Positions 1 through 6,537 are shown, counted from the stretch's first letter. The stretch: DNA of 7,549 bases from Candidatus Krumholzibacteriia bacterium (GCA_014859985.1 JACZKN010000090.1:1-7549), one strand, 5' to 3'. Numbers and translations are program-made. Notes: generated by a model not told the origin, from the sequence alone.

Positions 1-1281
1 CACCAGCCCCAGGGTCACCGCCACCGACGCGGCCAGGAGCGTCGCCGCGAAGGCGGCGACCAGGCCGATGGCCAGCCGGTGGCGCCGGACGATCATGCGC
101 AGCTGGTAGGCGGTGCTGGGCGGCCGCGCCAGGATGGGCTGGCGGGCCCGGGTGCGCCGGAGGTCCTCGGCCAGGTCGGCCACCGCCTGGTAGCGCTGGT
201 CGGGGTCGACGTGGGCGGCCTTGCGGATGATGGTGGCCAGCTCGCCGCGCAGGAGCCGCTCGCGCTCCTCCGGACGCGGCGCCGGCTGCTCCCGGATCAG
301 CCGGACGGCCTCCGGCAGGCTGCGGCGCCGCAGGTCCAGGGGCGGGGCCCCCGCGAGGATCTCGTGCAGCAGGACCCCCAGGGCGTAGATGTCGCTGCGC
401 ACGTCGACGGCGGAGCGGTCGCCGGCCGCCTGTTCGGGGCTCATGTAGGCCAGGGTGCCGAGGATCGCCCGCTCGTCCCGGGTCAAGGTGACCGCGGGCA
501 CCTCGTCCCCCACGAAGCGCGCCACGCCGAAATCGAGGACCTTGACCCCGGGCACCGTCGTGGGCGCGCTCCCCGGCAGGACCATGATGTTGGCGGGCTT
601 GAGGTCCAGGTGGGCAACCCCCCGCTGGTGGGCGTGGGTCAGGGCGTCGCAGATGCGCAGGAACAGCTCCAGGCGCCGGTCCAGTTCGCCCCGGGTGCCC
701 AGGGCGGGGCGGCCCGCCAGGTGGGTGTCCAGGGACCGGCCGTCCACCAGTTCCATGGCGAAGTAGTGCAGGCCCTCGGCCGTCAGCCCCGCGTCCAGGA
801 CCGAGGCGATCCCGGGATGGGACAGGCGCGCCAGGTACTCTGCCTCGCGCCGGAAGCGGCGGCGCTGCCCGGCGTCGGCGAGCACGCCGGCGCGCAGGAT
901 CTTCAGGGCGACCAGGCGGGACGGGTTCTGCTGCCGGGCCCGATAGACCACGGCCATGCCGCCCTCGCCCAGGCGGTCGAGGATGCGGTACGGACCGACC
1001 TCGCGCCCGACAAGGGCGTCGAAGGTGGCCGCGGGCGACGGATCGTCCGCTTCCGGCACCAGCAGGCCGCCGAACGCGATCTCCGCCGACTGATCCAGGG
1101 GTCCATCGCCCGCGCGGTCGGCCGCCAGCAACGCTGCGGCCGCGGTGCCGAGGTCGGCATCGGCCGCGGTCAGGGCCGCCAGGCGCCGCGCCTGCTCCTG
1201 TGCCGGCAGATCGAGCAGTTCGTCCAGCAGCGCCTGCAGCTGCTGCCAGCGGGCAGGGTCCGGGTTCGCGCGCAGGCTCAT
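1..1281 (-). CDS. Hanks-type serine/threonine protein kinase, non-RD (C-terminus beyond window)
   Basis: Predicted membrane-anchored Ser/Thr kinase; 427 codons are visible from the ATG at 1281 and the frame is still open at base 1. Residues 1-90 form a helical N-terminal extension typical of kinases paired with ECF sigma factors. The kinase domain spans about 98-380: glycine loop GEGGMA (105-110), ATP-binding Lys127, probable helix-C Glu146, catalytic loop HLDLKPAN (224-231), DFG (250-252), SPE (281-283) and a DIYALG segment (297-302). A hydrophobic stretch at about 403-427 looks like a transmembrane helix; in this family it is usually followed by TPR or other sensory regions, which are not visible here. 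The Arg of HRD is Leu (codon CTG at 607-609), while Asp226, Lys228 and Asn231 are kept, so catalysis is plausible with altered regulation. The gene lies 15 bp downstream of the sigma gene, in the same reading frame, with no clear Shine-Dalgarno, so translational coupling is likely. The start is fixed by the sigma stop, which is in frame just upstream. Confidence 0.93.
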   Translation of the reverse strand, partial: MSLRANPDPARWQQLQALLDELLDLPAQEQARRLAALTAADADLGTAAAALLAADRAGDGPLDQSAEIAFGGLLVPEADDPSPAATFDALVGREVGPYRILDRLGEGGMAVVYRARQQNPSRLVALKILRAGVLADAGQRRRFRREAEYLARLSHPGIASVLDAGLTAEGLHYFAMELVDGRSLDTHLAGRPALGTRGELDRRLELFLRICDALTHAHQRGVAHLDLKPANIMVLPGSAPTTVPGVKVLDFGVARFVGDEVPAVTLTRDERAILGTLAYMSPEQAAGDRSAVDVRSDIYALGVLLHEILAGAPPLDLRRRSLPEAVRLIREQPAPRPEERERLLRGELATIIRKAAHVDPDQRYQAVADLAEDLRRTRARQPILARPPSTAYQLRMIVRRHRLAIGLVAAFAATLLAASVAVTLGLV

Positions 1282-1296
1282 GGCGTGACGCCCAAC

Positions 1297-1935
1297 TCAG
1301 GCCTCCGGCCCGCCGGCCAGGTCGCAGTGCAGGATCGCCCGCGCCTTGCGCCAGGCCCGCTTCACGGTGGCTTCGCTGACGCCCAGGGCCTGCGCCGTCT
1401 CCTCGACCGAGAGCCCGCCGAAGAACCGCATCTCCACCACCCGGGCCAGCTGCGGGTCGGCGGCGGCCAGGCGGGTCAGGGCCGCGTCCAGGGCGAGCAG
1501 GTCGCCCGCACCGGCGGTCGCCGCGTCGGCGGCCTCGTCCAGCGGCACGTGGACCGCGCCCCCGCCGCGCTTGGCCGCCAGGTGACGGCGCGCCCGGTCC
1601 AGCAGGACCTGCCGCATCGCCGTCGCGGCCACGGCCAGGAAGTGGGCCCGGTCCTGCCAGTGCATCTGCCCGTGCCGGACGATCTTCAGGTACGCCTCGT
1701 GGACCACCGCGGTGGTGTCCAGGGTGCCGCGCCGCCCCTGCCGGCCGAGGCGCTCCCGCGCCAGCTCGCAGATCTCGGCGTAGACGAGCCGGAACAACTC
1801 GTCCACCGCCCCGGGCTCGCCCTGGCGCGCGGCGACGAGCGCCAGGGTCACCTGGTGCAGGGCCTCCGGTCCCAAGGCGCCGCCAACGGCGGCCGGGTCC
1901 TCGGCGTCGGCAAAGGGGGGCGTATCGGCGTGCAT
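1297..1935 (-). CDS. ECF-type RNA polymerase sigma factor (Sigma70_ECF, PF07638-like)
   Basis: Sigma factor of 212 residues that would direct RNA polymerase to a dedicated promoter set. Region 2 covers about 27-126, with the family signatures TLDTTAVVHEAYL (71-83), HWQDRAHFLAVAATAMRQ (92-109) and LDRARR..AAKRGGG (112-126). After an Ala-rich linker, region 4 (about 148-205) has the helix-turn-helix GGLSVEETAQALGVSEATVKRAWRKAR (173-199). The acidic DAED-type motif normally seen in ECF region 2.2 reads D73-T-T-A76 here, and no anti-sigma gene is adjacent. A kinase gene follows in the same operon, so control by phosphorylation is inferred. ATG 1935 was chosen; ATG 1953, six codons upstream in frame, is the alternative, and longer in-frame extensions to 2283 run into the hydrolase gene and are unlikely. 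Neither start has a good Shine-Dalgarno, and a -10-like TATCAT lies seven bases before ATG 1935, suggesting a leaderless message. Confidence 0.94.
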   Translation of the reverse strand: MHADTPPFADAEDPAAVGGALGPEALHQVTLALVAARQGEPGAVDELFRLVYAEICELARERLGRQGRRGTLDTTAVVHEAYLKIVRHGQMHWQDRAHFLAVAATAMRQVLLDRARRHLAAKRGGGAVHVPLDEAADAATAGAGDLLALDAALTRLAAADPQLARVVEMRFFGGLSVEETAQALGVSEATVKRAWRKARAILHCDLAGGPEA

Positions 1936-1978
1936 CGGACCATGATACACCATGACCCGCGGTTGGCCACATGGTCCG
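1936..1978. repeat. Perfect 9-bp inverted repeat over the sigma start region
   Basis: CGGACCATG (1936-1944) and its exact reverse complement CATGGTCCG (1970-1978) are separated by 25 bp. The left arm abuts the sigma start codon and overlaps the possible -10 element. It could be an operator for a dimeric regulator or a weak mRNA hairpin; the spacing centre to centre is 34 bp, a little over three helical turns. It could also be chance in GC-rich DNA. Confidence 0.45.
1942..1947 (-). promoter_or_regulatory. Possible -10 element for a leaderless sigma-kinase transcript
   Basis: On the minus strand this reads TATCAT, five of six matches to TATAAT. Its last base is followed by six bases and then the A of ATG 1935, so the expected transcription start would be the start codon itself. 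No -35 hexamer is visible. The absence of a Shine-Dalgarno upstream of 1935 fits a leaderless message. If ATG 1953 is the true start, this element is internal and meaningless. Confidence 0.35.
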
Positions 1979-1982
1979 CCCT

Positions 1983-1998
1983 CGGCTGAACGGCTGAA
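1983..1998. repeat. Tandem direct repeat of 8 bp (two copies)
   Basis: CGGCTGAA occurs twice in immediate succession in the divergent intergenic region, about 36-63 bp upstream of the presumed sigma transcription start. A regulator site is possible, but two copies of eight bases is weak evidence. Confidence 0.3.
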
Positions 1999-2081
1999 GT
2001 GCCCGGCAGGGATCACCAGGCCCCGGCGACGGCGCCCGGCCCCCGGAAAGATCGGTACCCGCGGGCGGGCCGCCGGGACGC

Positions 2082-2087
2082 TATACT
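2082..2087 (+). promoter_or_regulatory. Probable -10 element of the hydrolase/DUF6311 operon
   Basis: TATACT, five of six matches to the sigma-70 -10 consensus, stands out in a stretch that is otherwise nearly all G and C. It would place the transcription start near 2094 and give a leader of about 38 nt before ATG 2132. There is no recognisable -35 hexamer 16-18 bp upstream, so an activator or another sigma factor may be involved. Confidence 0.45.
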
Positions 2088-2120
2088 GGTCAGGTCCGCC
2101 CCACGCCGGTCCTTTCGCCC

Positions 2121-2124
2121 GAGG
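2121..2124 (+). promoter_or_regulatory. Ribosome binding site deciding the hydrolase start
   Basis: GAGG lies seven bases before ATG 2132. Together with the signal peptide that begins exactly at this ATG, it favours 2132 over the ATG at 1952, which would add 60 residues lacking signal character and overlap the sigma start. Confidence 0.6.
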
Positions 2125-2131
2125 TCCCGCC

Positions 2132-4273
2132 ATGAAGTTCCGCCTCGCCGTCGCCTGCCTGCTGGCCGCCCTGCTGCCGGCCCTCGCCCCCGCGGCGGGT
2201 CCCCTGCTCGAGACCTCGCCCCACGGCATCCTCGTCGACCGGGTGCTGCCTTTGGCCCACCTGGAGGATCTGGACGGGAGCAAGGACGCGCCCGCCGCCG
2301 GCCTTGTCCGCTGGCGCCAGGCCTTGCACGAGCTGCGCCGCGCCGCGGAACCGGGCCTGGACCTGGGCTGGCCCGCCCCCCGGGACGTCCAGGCCGCGGG
2401 GCTGGCCGCCGTCCGGCGGCAGGACGTGCCCCTGGCGCTGATCCACGCGCGCTACGACCGGATGACCGACGGCGATAAGACGGCGCCGGCCGAGGTGCTG
2501 GCCCTGGGCGCCCTGAGGGATGCAGTCCACGACGGCGCGGATGTGCGCTTCAGCGTCGCGCCGGAACACCTCCTTACCCACGGCACGGTCCCCATCGTCG
2601 GCCTGACCTTCGATCCGGACGACGGCGCCGGTCCCCGCCCGTTGGTGCCGGGCCGGGCCCTGGCCGCGGCCTATGGCACGACCGGCCGCAAGGCGCTGAC
2701 CCTGACCGCCACCCTCGAGGACGGCCGCGTCCTCTGCGCCCGCGCCGACCTGGACGTGGTGCGCCTGGCCACCCCCGAGCCGGACCAGACCTTGCCGATC
2801 ACCGCCACGGTGCCCTACGCCGGCACGGTGGCCTCGGGCCAGGCGTACGTCCTGCTCGCCCCGGGGCACACCGGCTTGACCAACCCCGTGGTGGTGGTCG
2901 AGGGCTTCGACCTGGACAACAGCATGGACTGGCCCGTGCTGTACGATCTGCTGAACCAGGAGAACCTGCTGGAGGACCTGCGCGCGGCCGGGTTCGACGC
3001 CGTGGTGCTGGACTTCACCGAGGCCACCGAGCCCATCCAGCGCAACGCCTTCGTGCTGACCGAACTGCTGGCTCAGGTGGGCGCCGTGCTGCCCCCGGGC
3101 CGGACCCTGGGCCTGGTGGGCGCCAGCATGGGCGGCCTGGTCTCGCGCTACGCCTTGGCCTGGCTGGAGACCCAGGGCCAGGGCCACGCCGTGCGCACCT
3201 GGGTGAGCTTCGACTCGCCCCACCTGGGCGCCAACATCCCGGTGGGCCTGCAGCACTGGGTGGGCTTCTTCGCGGGCGAGTCGGCCGAGGCGGCGTTCCT
3301 GCTGTCGCGGCTGGACACTCCCGCCGCGCGCCAGATGCTCATCTACCACCACCGCGCTACCGGGGCCGGGACCGCCGCCGCCGACCCCATGCGGGCGGCC
3401 TGGCTGGCCGACCTGGACGCTGCCGGCGGCTGGCCGCTGCTGCCACGCACGGTGGCCGTGGCCAACGGCAGCGGCGCCGGGCAGGACCAGGGCTTCGCCC
3501 CCGGGGCGATGCTCATCGACTACACCTACCGCAGCTTCCTGGTGGACCTCGACGGCGACGTGTGGGCCGTACCGGACGGCGGCTCGCCGCGGACCGTCTT
3601 CTACGGCGCCATCAACCAGATCTGGCCGCTGCCGGACACCTACCTGACGGTCGGCGTGGGCGGCACCCTGCCCTGGGACGGCGCCCCCGGCGGTTCGCGG
3701 GCCACCATGGCCCAGATGGACACGACGCCCGTGCCCTACGGCGACATCGTCGCGCTGCACGACAGCCACTGCTTCATCCCGACGGTCAGCGCCCTGGCCC
3801 TGGCCGGCGTGGGGCCGTTCCACGACGTGGACGGCGACCCCGACCTCATGGCGCGCACGGCCTTCGACCAGGTCCACTTCCCGGCGACGAACCAGGAGCA
3901 CATCGCGCTGACGCCCGAGAACAAGGCGTGGTTCCTGGCCGCGCTGCAGGACGGCCTGTCGGCGGTGGACGAGCTGCCCGCCGCGGCAGGCACCGGGCCG
4001 GTGCTGCTGCCGGCGGCGCCGAACCCGTTCAACCCGCGCACGGAGGTGCGCTTCGTGCTGGCCGAGCCGGGCCCGGTGACCCTGCGGGTGTACGACGTGG
4101 CGGGGCGGCGGGTGCGCACCCTGCTGGACCGGCAGGCTCTCGGCGCCGGTGCCCATGCCGCGCCCTGGCTGGGGCGCGACGACAGGGGACGCGCGGTCGC
4201 GTCAGGCGTCTACGTGGTGCGGCTGGAGGCCGGCGGAACCGCGCGGACGGGGCGCGTCGTGCTGGCGAAGTAG
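2132..4273 (+). CDS. Secreted alpha/beta hydrolase (lipase/esterase-like) with C-terminal FlgD/T9SS-type module
   Basis: Exported protein of 713 residues, probably an esterase or lipase of unknown substrate. Residues 1-22 are a Sec signal peptide (MKFR, hydrophobic core, cleavage near Ala-Pro-Ala). Residues 25-230 are unassigned; about 150-210 (FDPDDGAG...YGTTGRKALTL) resembles a PKD-like beta domain. The hydrolase core spans about 250-610: VVVVEGFD (253-260), LDF (293-295), nucleophile elbow GASMG with Ser332, SFDSPHLGANIP (359-370) as in PGAP1-like and Bacteroidetes hydrolases, and a late NQEH with His590 as the likely catalytic His. I could not assign the acid with certainty. Residues 627-713 (PAAPNPFNP...LRVYDVAGRRVR...SGVYVVRLEA...VLAK) match the FlgD Ig-like/T9SS type A C-terminal module, suggesting cell-surface delivery. 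It is first in a likely operon with the downstream membrane protein. Confidence 0.88.
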   Translation: MKFRLAVACLLAALLPALAPAAGPLLETSPHGILVDRVLPLAHLEDLDGSKDAPAAGLVRWRQALHELRRAAEPGLDLGWPAPRDVQAAGLAAVRRQDVPLALIHARYDRMTDGDKTAPAEVLALGALRDAVHDGADVRFSVAPEHLLTHGTVPIVGLTFDPDDGAGPRPLVPGRALAAAYGTTGRKALTLTATLEDGRVLCARADLDVVRLATPEPDQTLPITATVPYAGTVASGQAYVLLAPGHTGLTNPVVVVEGFDLDNSMDWPVLYDLLNQENLLEDLRAAGFDAVVLDFTEATEPIQRNAFVLTELLAQVGAVLPPGRTLGLVGASMGGLVSRYALAWLETQGQGHAVRTWVSFDSPHLGANIPVGLQHWVGFFAGESAEAAFLLSRLDTPAARQMLIYHHRATGAGTAAADPMRAAWLADLDAAGGWPLLPRTVAVANGSGAGQDQGFAPGAMLIDYTYRSFLVDLDGDVWAVPDGGSPRTVFYGAINQIWPLPDTYLTVGVGGTLPWDGAPGGSRATMAQMDTTPVPYGDIVALHDSHCFIPTVSALALAGVGPFHDVDGDPDLMARTAFDQVHFPATNQEHIALTPENKAWFLAALQDGLSAVDELPAAAGTGPVLLPAAPNPFNPRTEVRFVLAEPGPVTLRVYDVAGRRVRTLLDRQALGAGAHAAPWLGRDDRGRAVASGVYVVRLEAGGTARTGRVVLAK
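4010..4270 (+). other. FlgD-Ig/T9SS type A-like C-terminal sorting module
   Basis: This encodes residues 627-713 of the hydrolase. The pattern is a short linker, NPFNP, a beta-strand set around VTLRVYDVAGRRVRTL, then GRDDRGRAVASGVYVVRLEA and a terminal strand ending in Lys. In Bacteroidota such modules are cleaved by the type IX secretion machinery. In Eisenbacteria and Krumholzibacteriota-type genomes similar endings are widespread, and the export route is less clear. Confidence 0.8.
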
Positions 4274-4314
4274 GTGCCCCGGTCACCCGGGACGCATTGT
4301 CGATCGGATCGGAC

Positions 4315-6456
4315 GTGTCGCTGACTTCCCTGCGTGCCGCACTCCTGCACCGGGACGCCGCCTGGGCGCTGGCGGCCGTCGGCCTGGGTCTGGCCCTGTT
4401 CCTGTGGCGTTTCGATCCCGCCGTCGTCGCGCCGCGCAACGTCGACCGGCTGCTGGCCGTCGGCGGCGACCCCACGATGAACGCCCTCGGCTGGGAGTAC
4501 TTCCGCAGCGAGCCGTGGTCCTGGCCGCCCGGGCGGATCGGGAACTACGGCGCCCCCTTCGGCAGCAGTATCGGCCTCGTCGACGGCATCCCCCTGCTGG
4601 GGCTGCCGGGCAAGCTGCTGGGCGGCCGCTGGACCGGACCCTGGCAGTACTTCGGGATCTGGCTGCTGGCCAGCTACCTCCTGCAGGCTTTCGTGTCCTG
4701 GCAGGCGGTGGGGCTGGTGCTCCGCCGCCACGGGCCGCGTCTGCTGGCGACGGCGTTGCTGCTCCTGATGCCGGCGTTCCTGAGGCGGACCGGCCACATG
4801 GCCCTGACCGCCCATTGGCTGGTGCTGCTGGCCTTGGTGCTCTACGGCCGCCGCGCCGGGCCGGCGGCCTGGCTCATCCTGGTCGCGGTGGCGTCGCTCT
4901 GCCATCCCTACCTGACGGCCATGGTGCTCGCCGTGGCGGTGGCGTACCAGCTGAAGGCCTGGCTGGTCGACCGCACGTCCCGTCCGGGACGGATGGCGGC
5001 GGTCCTCGGGGCGATGGCCGTCCTGGTGGCGGCAGGGTGGTGGCTCGGCGGGTTGTTCGTCTACGGGCCGGGCGTCAACGAAGGCGTCTACGGTTTCGGC
5101 AGGTTCAGCGCCAACCTCAACACGCTGTTCAATCCGTTGCAGGCCGGCCGCCTGCTGCCGCCTTTGCCCCTGATGCACGATGAGCAGATCGAGGGCTTCA
5201 ACTACCTGGGCCTGGGGCTGCTCGCGCTGTGGGGCCTGGCGGTGGCCACGGTGCCGGGGGACCGCTCGGTCCTGCGCCGCCTCCGCGCCCACTGGCCGCT
5301 CGTGGGCGTGCTGGGGATCCTGGCGGCGTTCGCGGTCAGTTCGACGGTCACCTGGGGCGACCGCCTCCTGCGGGACGTGGCTCTGCCGGAGGCCCTGACG
5401 CCGTTGACCGGCGCGTTCCGCGCCTCCGGCCGCTTCCTGTGGCCGGTGACCTACGCCGGCACCTTGTACGCCCTGGCCGCCCTCGGCCGGACCTGCGGCG
5501 GCCGCGCGCAGACGGCGCTGCTGGCCGGACTGCTGCTGGTCCAGATCGTCGACCTCGGCCCCACGCTGCGGCGGCGGGCGCTCTTCGCCTCCGAGCGGAT
5601 CGAGACCCGCCTGGCCGATCCCGCCTGGGCGACGGTGATGGCCCGCACCGAGCGGCTGCTGACCGTGCCGCCGCTGGAGGCGGGCACCCAGTTCCCCTAC
5701 GACTTCCGCGACCTGGTCCTGCCGCTGATGGGCCGCGGCGTGCCGACCTCGGCGGCCTACCTGACCCGCAGCGACCCCGCCCGGACGCGGCAATGGTCGG
5801 CCGACCTCCTGGCCGGCCTGGCCGCCGGCCGGCGTCCCGCCCCCGGCACCACCTTCGTCGTGCGGGACACCGAGCTGCCGGCGTACCTCGCGGCCCTGAC
5901 GCCGGAATTCGCCGCCTACAACCTCGACGGCTTCCGGGTCCTCGTCGACCGGTCGATCCCCTTGCCCGGCGCGGTGGCCTACCTGCGGGCGCGGCCCGGG
6001 CGGCTCGCGGCGTTCCTGGCCGAGCACGCCGGCCACACCCTGGCCCTGGCCGCCAAGGACGAGGCGACCCGCAACCTGGGCGAGCCCGCCCGCGGAGCGC
6101 TGCGCGCGCGGGGATTTGAGGTGGAGCGGCTGGAGTACCGCTGCTCGTTCGCGGCGGTGCTGGCGCCCGGGGGCGCGGCCTGGCAGGAGATCCGCAACGA
6201 CCGCGACGTCCGGCACGCCGTCGGGCAGCCGGTCCTCCTGGAGATCCACTCGGCCGGACTGCACCACGGCAACCTGGTGTCCATCCGCCTGGACGGCATC
6301 GAGCACGCCGTCGCCAGCCGGGGACTGAACATCCTTGCCCTGGACGCCGACTGGCAGCCCGTGGCCCTGGGCGTCTTCGACACGTACCTCGACGATGGGG
6401 GCTGGAGCCTGGAGTACCGGCGTCCGTCCCCATTGAAACGCCGGGGCGCACCGTGA
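4315..6456 (+). CDS. DUF6311-type polytopic membrane protein (GT-C glycosyltransferase-like) with C-terminal ILEI/PANDER-like domain
   Basis: Inner-membrane protein of 713 residues from the GTG at 4315. The N-terminal part fits DUF6311: a first helix (about 15-33), then a long loop with GGDPTMNALGWEYFRSEPWSWP (50-71), FGSSIGLVDGIPLL (82-95) and WQYFGIWLL (110-118). About ten membrane helices follow up to residue 415, with the conserved-looking CHPYLTAM (196-203) in one of them. GT-C enzymes place a catalytic acid in the first external loop; Asp52 or Glu61 are candidates by analogy. The soluble region (about 420-713) ends in an ILEI/PANDER-like module (see separate entry). No in-frame ATG lies near the start. 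GTG 4315 has a weak GGA six bases upstream; TTG 4297 is the alternative. The 41-bp gap to the hydrolase suggests cotranscription. The actual donor and acceptor are unknown, and a non-enzymatic role is possible. Confidence 0.85.
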   Translation: MSLTSLRAALLHRDAAWALAAVGLGLALFLWRFDPAVVAPRNVDRLLAVGGDPTMNALGWEYFRSEPWSWPPGRIGNYGAPFGSSIGLVDGIPLLGLPGKLLGGRWTGPWQYFGIWLLASYLLQAFVSWQAVGLVLRRHGPRLLATALLLLMPAFLRRTGHMALTAHWLVLLALVLYGRRAGPAAWLILVAVASLCHPYLTAMVLAVAVAYQLKAWLVDRTSRPGRMAAVLGAMAVLVAAGWWLGGLFVYGPGVNEGVYGFGRFSANLNTLFNPLQAGRLLPPLPLMHDEQIEGFNYLGLGLLALWGLAVATVPGDRSVLRRLRAHWPLVGVLGILAAFAVSSTVTWGDRLLRDVALPEALTPLTGAFRASGRFLWPVTYAGTLYALAALGRTCGGRAQTALLAGLLLVQIVDLGPTLRRRALFASERIETRLADPAWATVMARTERLLTVPPLEAGTQFPYDFRDLVLPLMGRGVPTSAAYLTRSDPARTRQWSADLLAGLAAGRRPAPGTTFVVRDTELPAYLAALTPEFAAYNLDGFRVLVDRSIPLPGAVAYLRARPGRLAAFLAEHAGHTLALAAKDEATRNLGEPARGALRARGFEVERLEYRCSFAAVLAPGGAAWQEIRNDRDVRHAVGQPVLLEIHSAGLHHGNLVSIRLDGIEHAVASRGLNILALDADWQPVALGVFDTYLDDGGWSLEYRRPSPLKRRGAP
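5998..6387 (+). other. ILEI/PANDER-like domain with swapped halves
   Basis: Residues 562-691 of the DUF6311-type protein. The segment LAAFLAEHAGHTLALAAKDE (564-583), with Leu588, the G600 turn and LEYRCSFAAVLAPGG (606-620), resembles the second half of the FAM3/POMGNT1-stem fold. The segment VSIRLDG (655-661), SRGLNILALD (668-677) and VFDTY (687-691) resembles its first half. In the animal proteins the RG(L/I)N...FDTY half comes first. The POMGNT1 stem version binds carbohydrate, so a glycan-binding role is inferred. The comparison is from memory, not an alignment. Confidence 0.6.
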
Positions 6457-6462
6457 TACCCT
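6433..6462 (+). promoter_or_regulatory. Possible sigma-70 promoter for the second kinase
   Basis: TTGAAA (6433-6438, five of six to the -35 consensus), an 18-bp spacer and TACCCT (6457-6462, three of six to the -10 consensus). It begins inside the last codons of the DUF6311-type gene and would give a leader of about 70 nt. The -10 is poor, so confidence is low; read-through from the upstream operon is the alternative. Confidence 0.3.
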
Positions 6463-6520
6463 ACCGGAATCATCCTCGCTGACTCCCCTCCCGGGCGGCA
6501 CCTGCCGCGCCACCGGTTGC

Positions 6521-6528
6521 AGAAAGGA
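6521..6528 (+). promoter_or_regulatory. Ribosome binding site of the second kinase
   Basis: AGAAAGGA lies nine bases before ATG 6538. It is the clearest Shine-Dalgarno in the window and fixes the kinase start. Confidence 0.65.
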
Positions 6529-6537
6529 CCTTAGGCC

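Noticed and set aside
79..1989. Open frame of 636 codons on the plus strand
   Set aside because: It is antisense to both the kinase and the sigma gene, each of which has clear catalytic or DNA-binding motifs; its own translation has no domain character.
1952..2131. Upstream start for the hydrolase at ATG 1952
   Set aside because: It would put 60 Arg/Pro-rich residues before the signal peptide and overlap the sigma start; ATG 2132 has GAGG upstream and begins the signal peptide.
2090..4156. Open frame of 688 codons on the minus strand
   Set aside because: It is antisense to the hydrolase gene and has low-complexity His/Gly/Gln/Arg composition and no recognisable motif.
4278..4291. Hairpin CCCGG-TCAC-CCGGG after the hydrolase stop as a terminator
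   Set aside because: The stem is only five base pairs and is not followed by a T-tract; it probably does not stop transcription into the next gene.
3562..4314. Upstream extension of the DUF6311-type protein
   Set aside because: The frame is open back to 3562, but this part overlaps the hydrolase coding sequence and translates to Arg/Gly/Ala-rich filler; family similarity starts only after 4315.
2132..6456. The hydrolase and the membrane protein are both exactly 713 residues long
   Set aside because: Their sequences are unrelated and the second start codon is uncertain, so the equal length is a coincidence.
6494..6509. GC hairpin (GCGGC/GCCGC) between the membrane protein and second kinase as a terminator
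   Set aside because: It has a short stem and no following T-run, which is common by chance at this G+C content.
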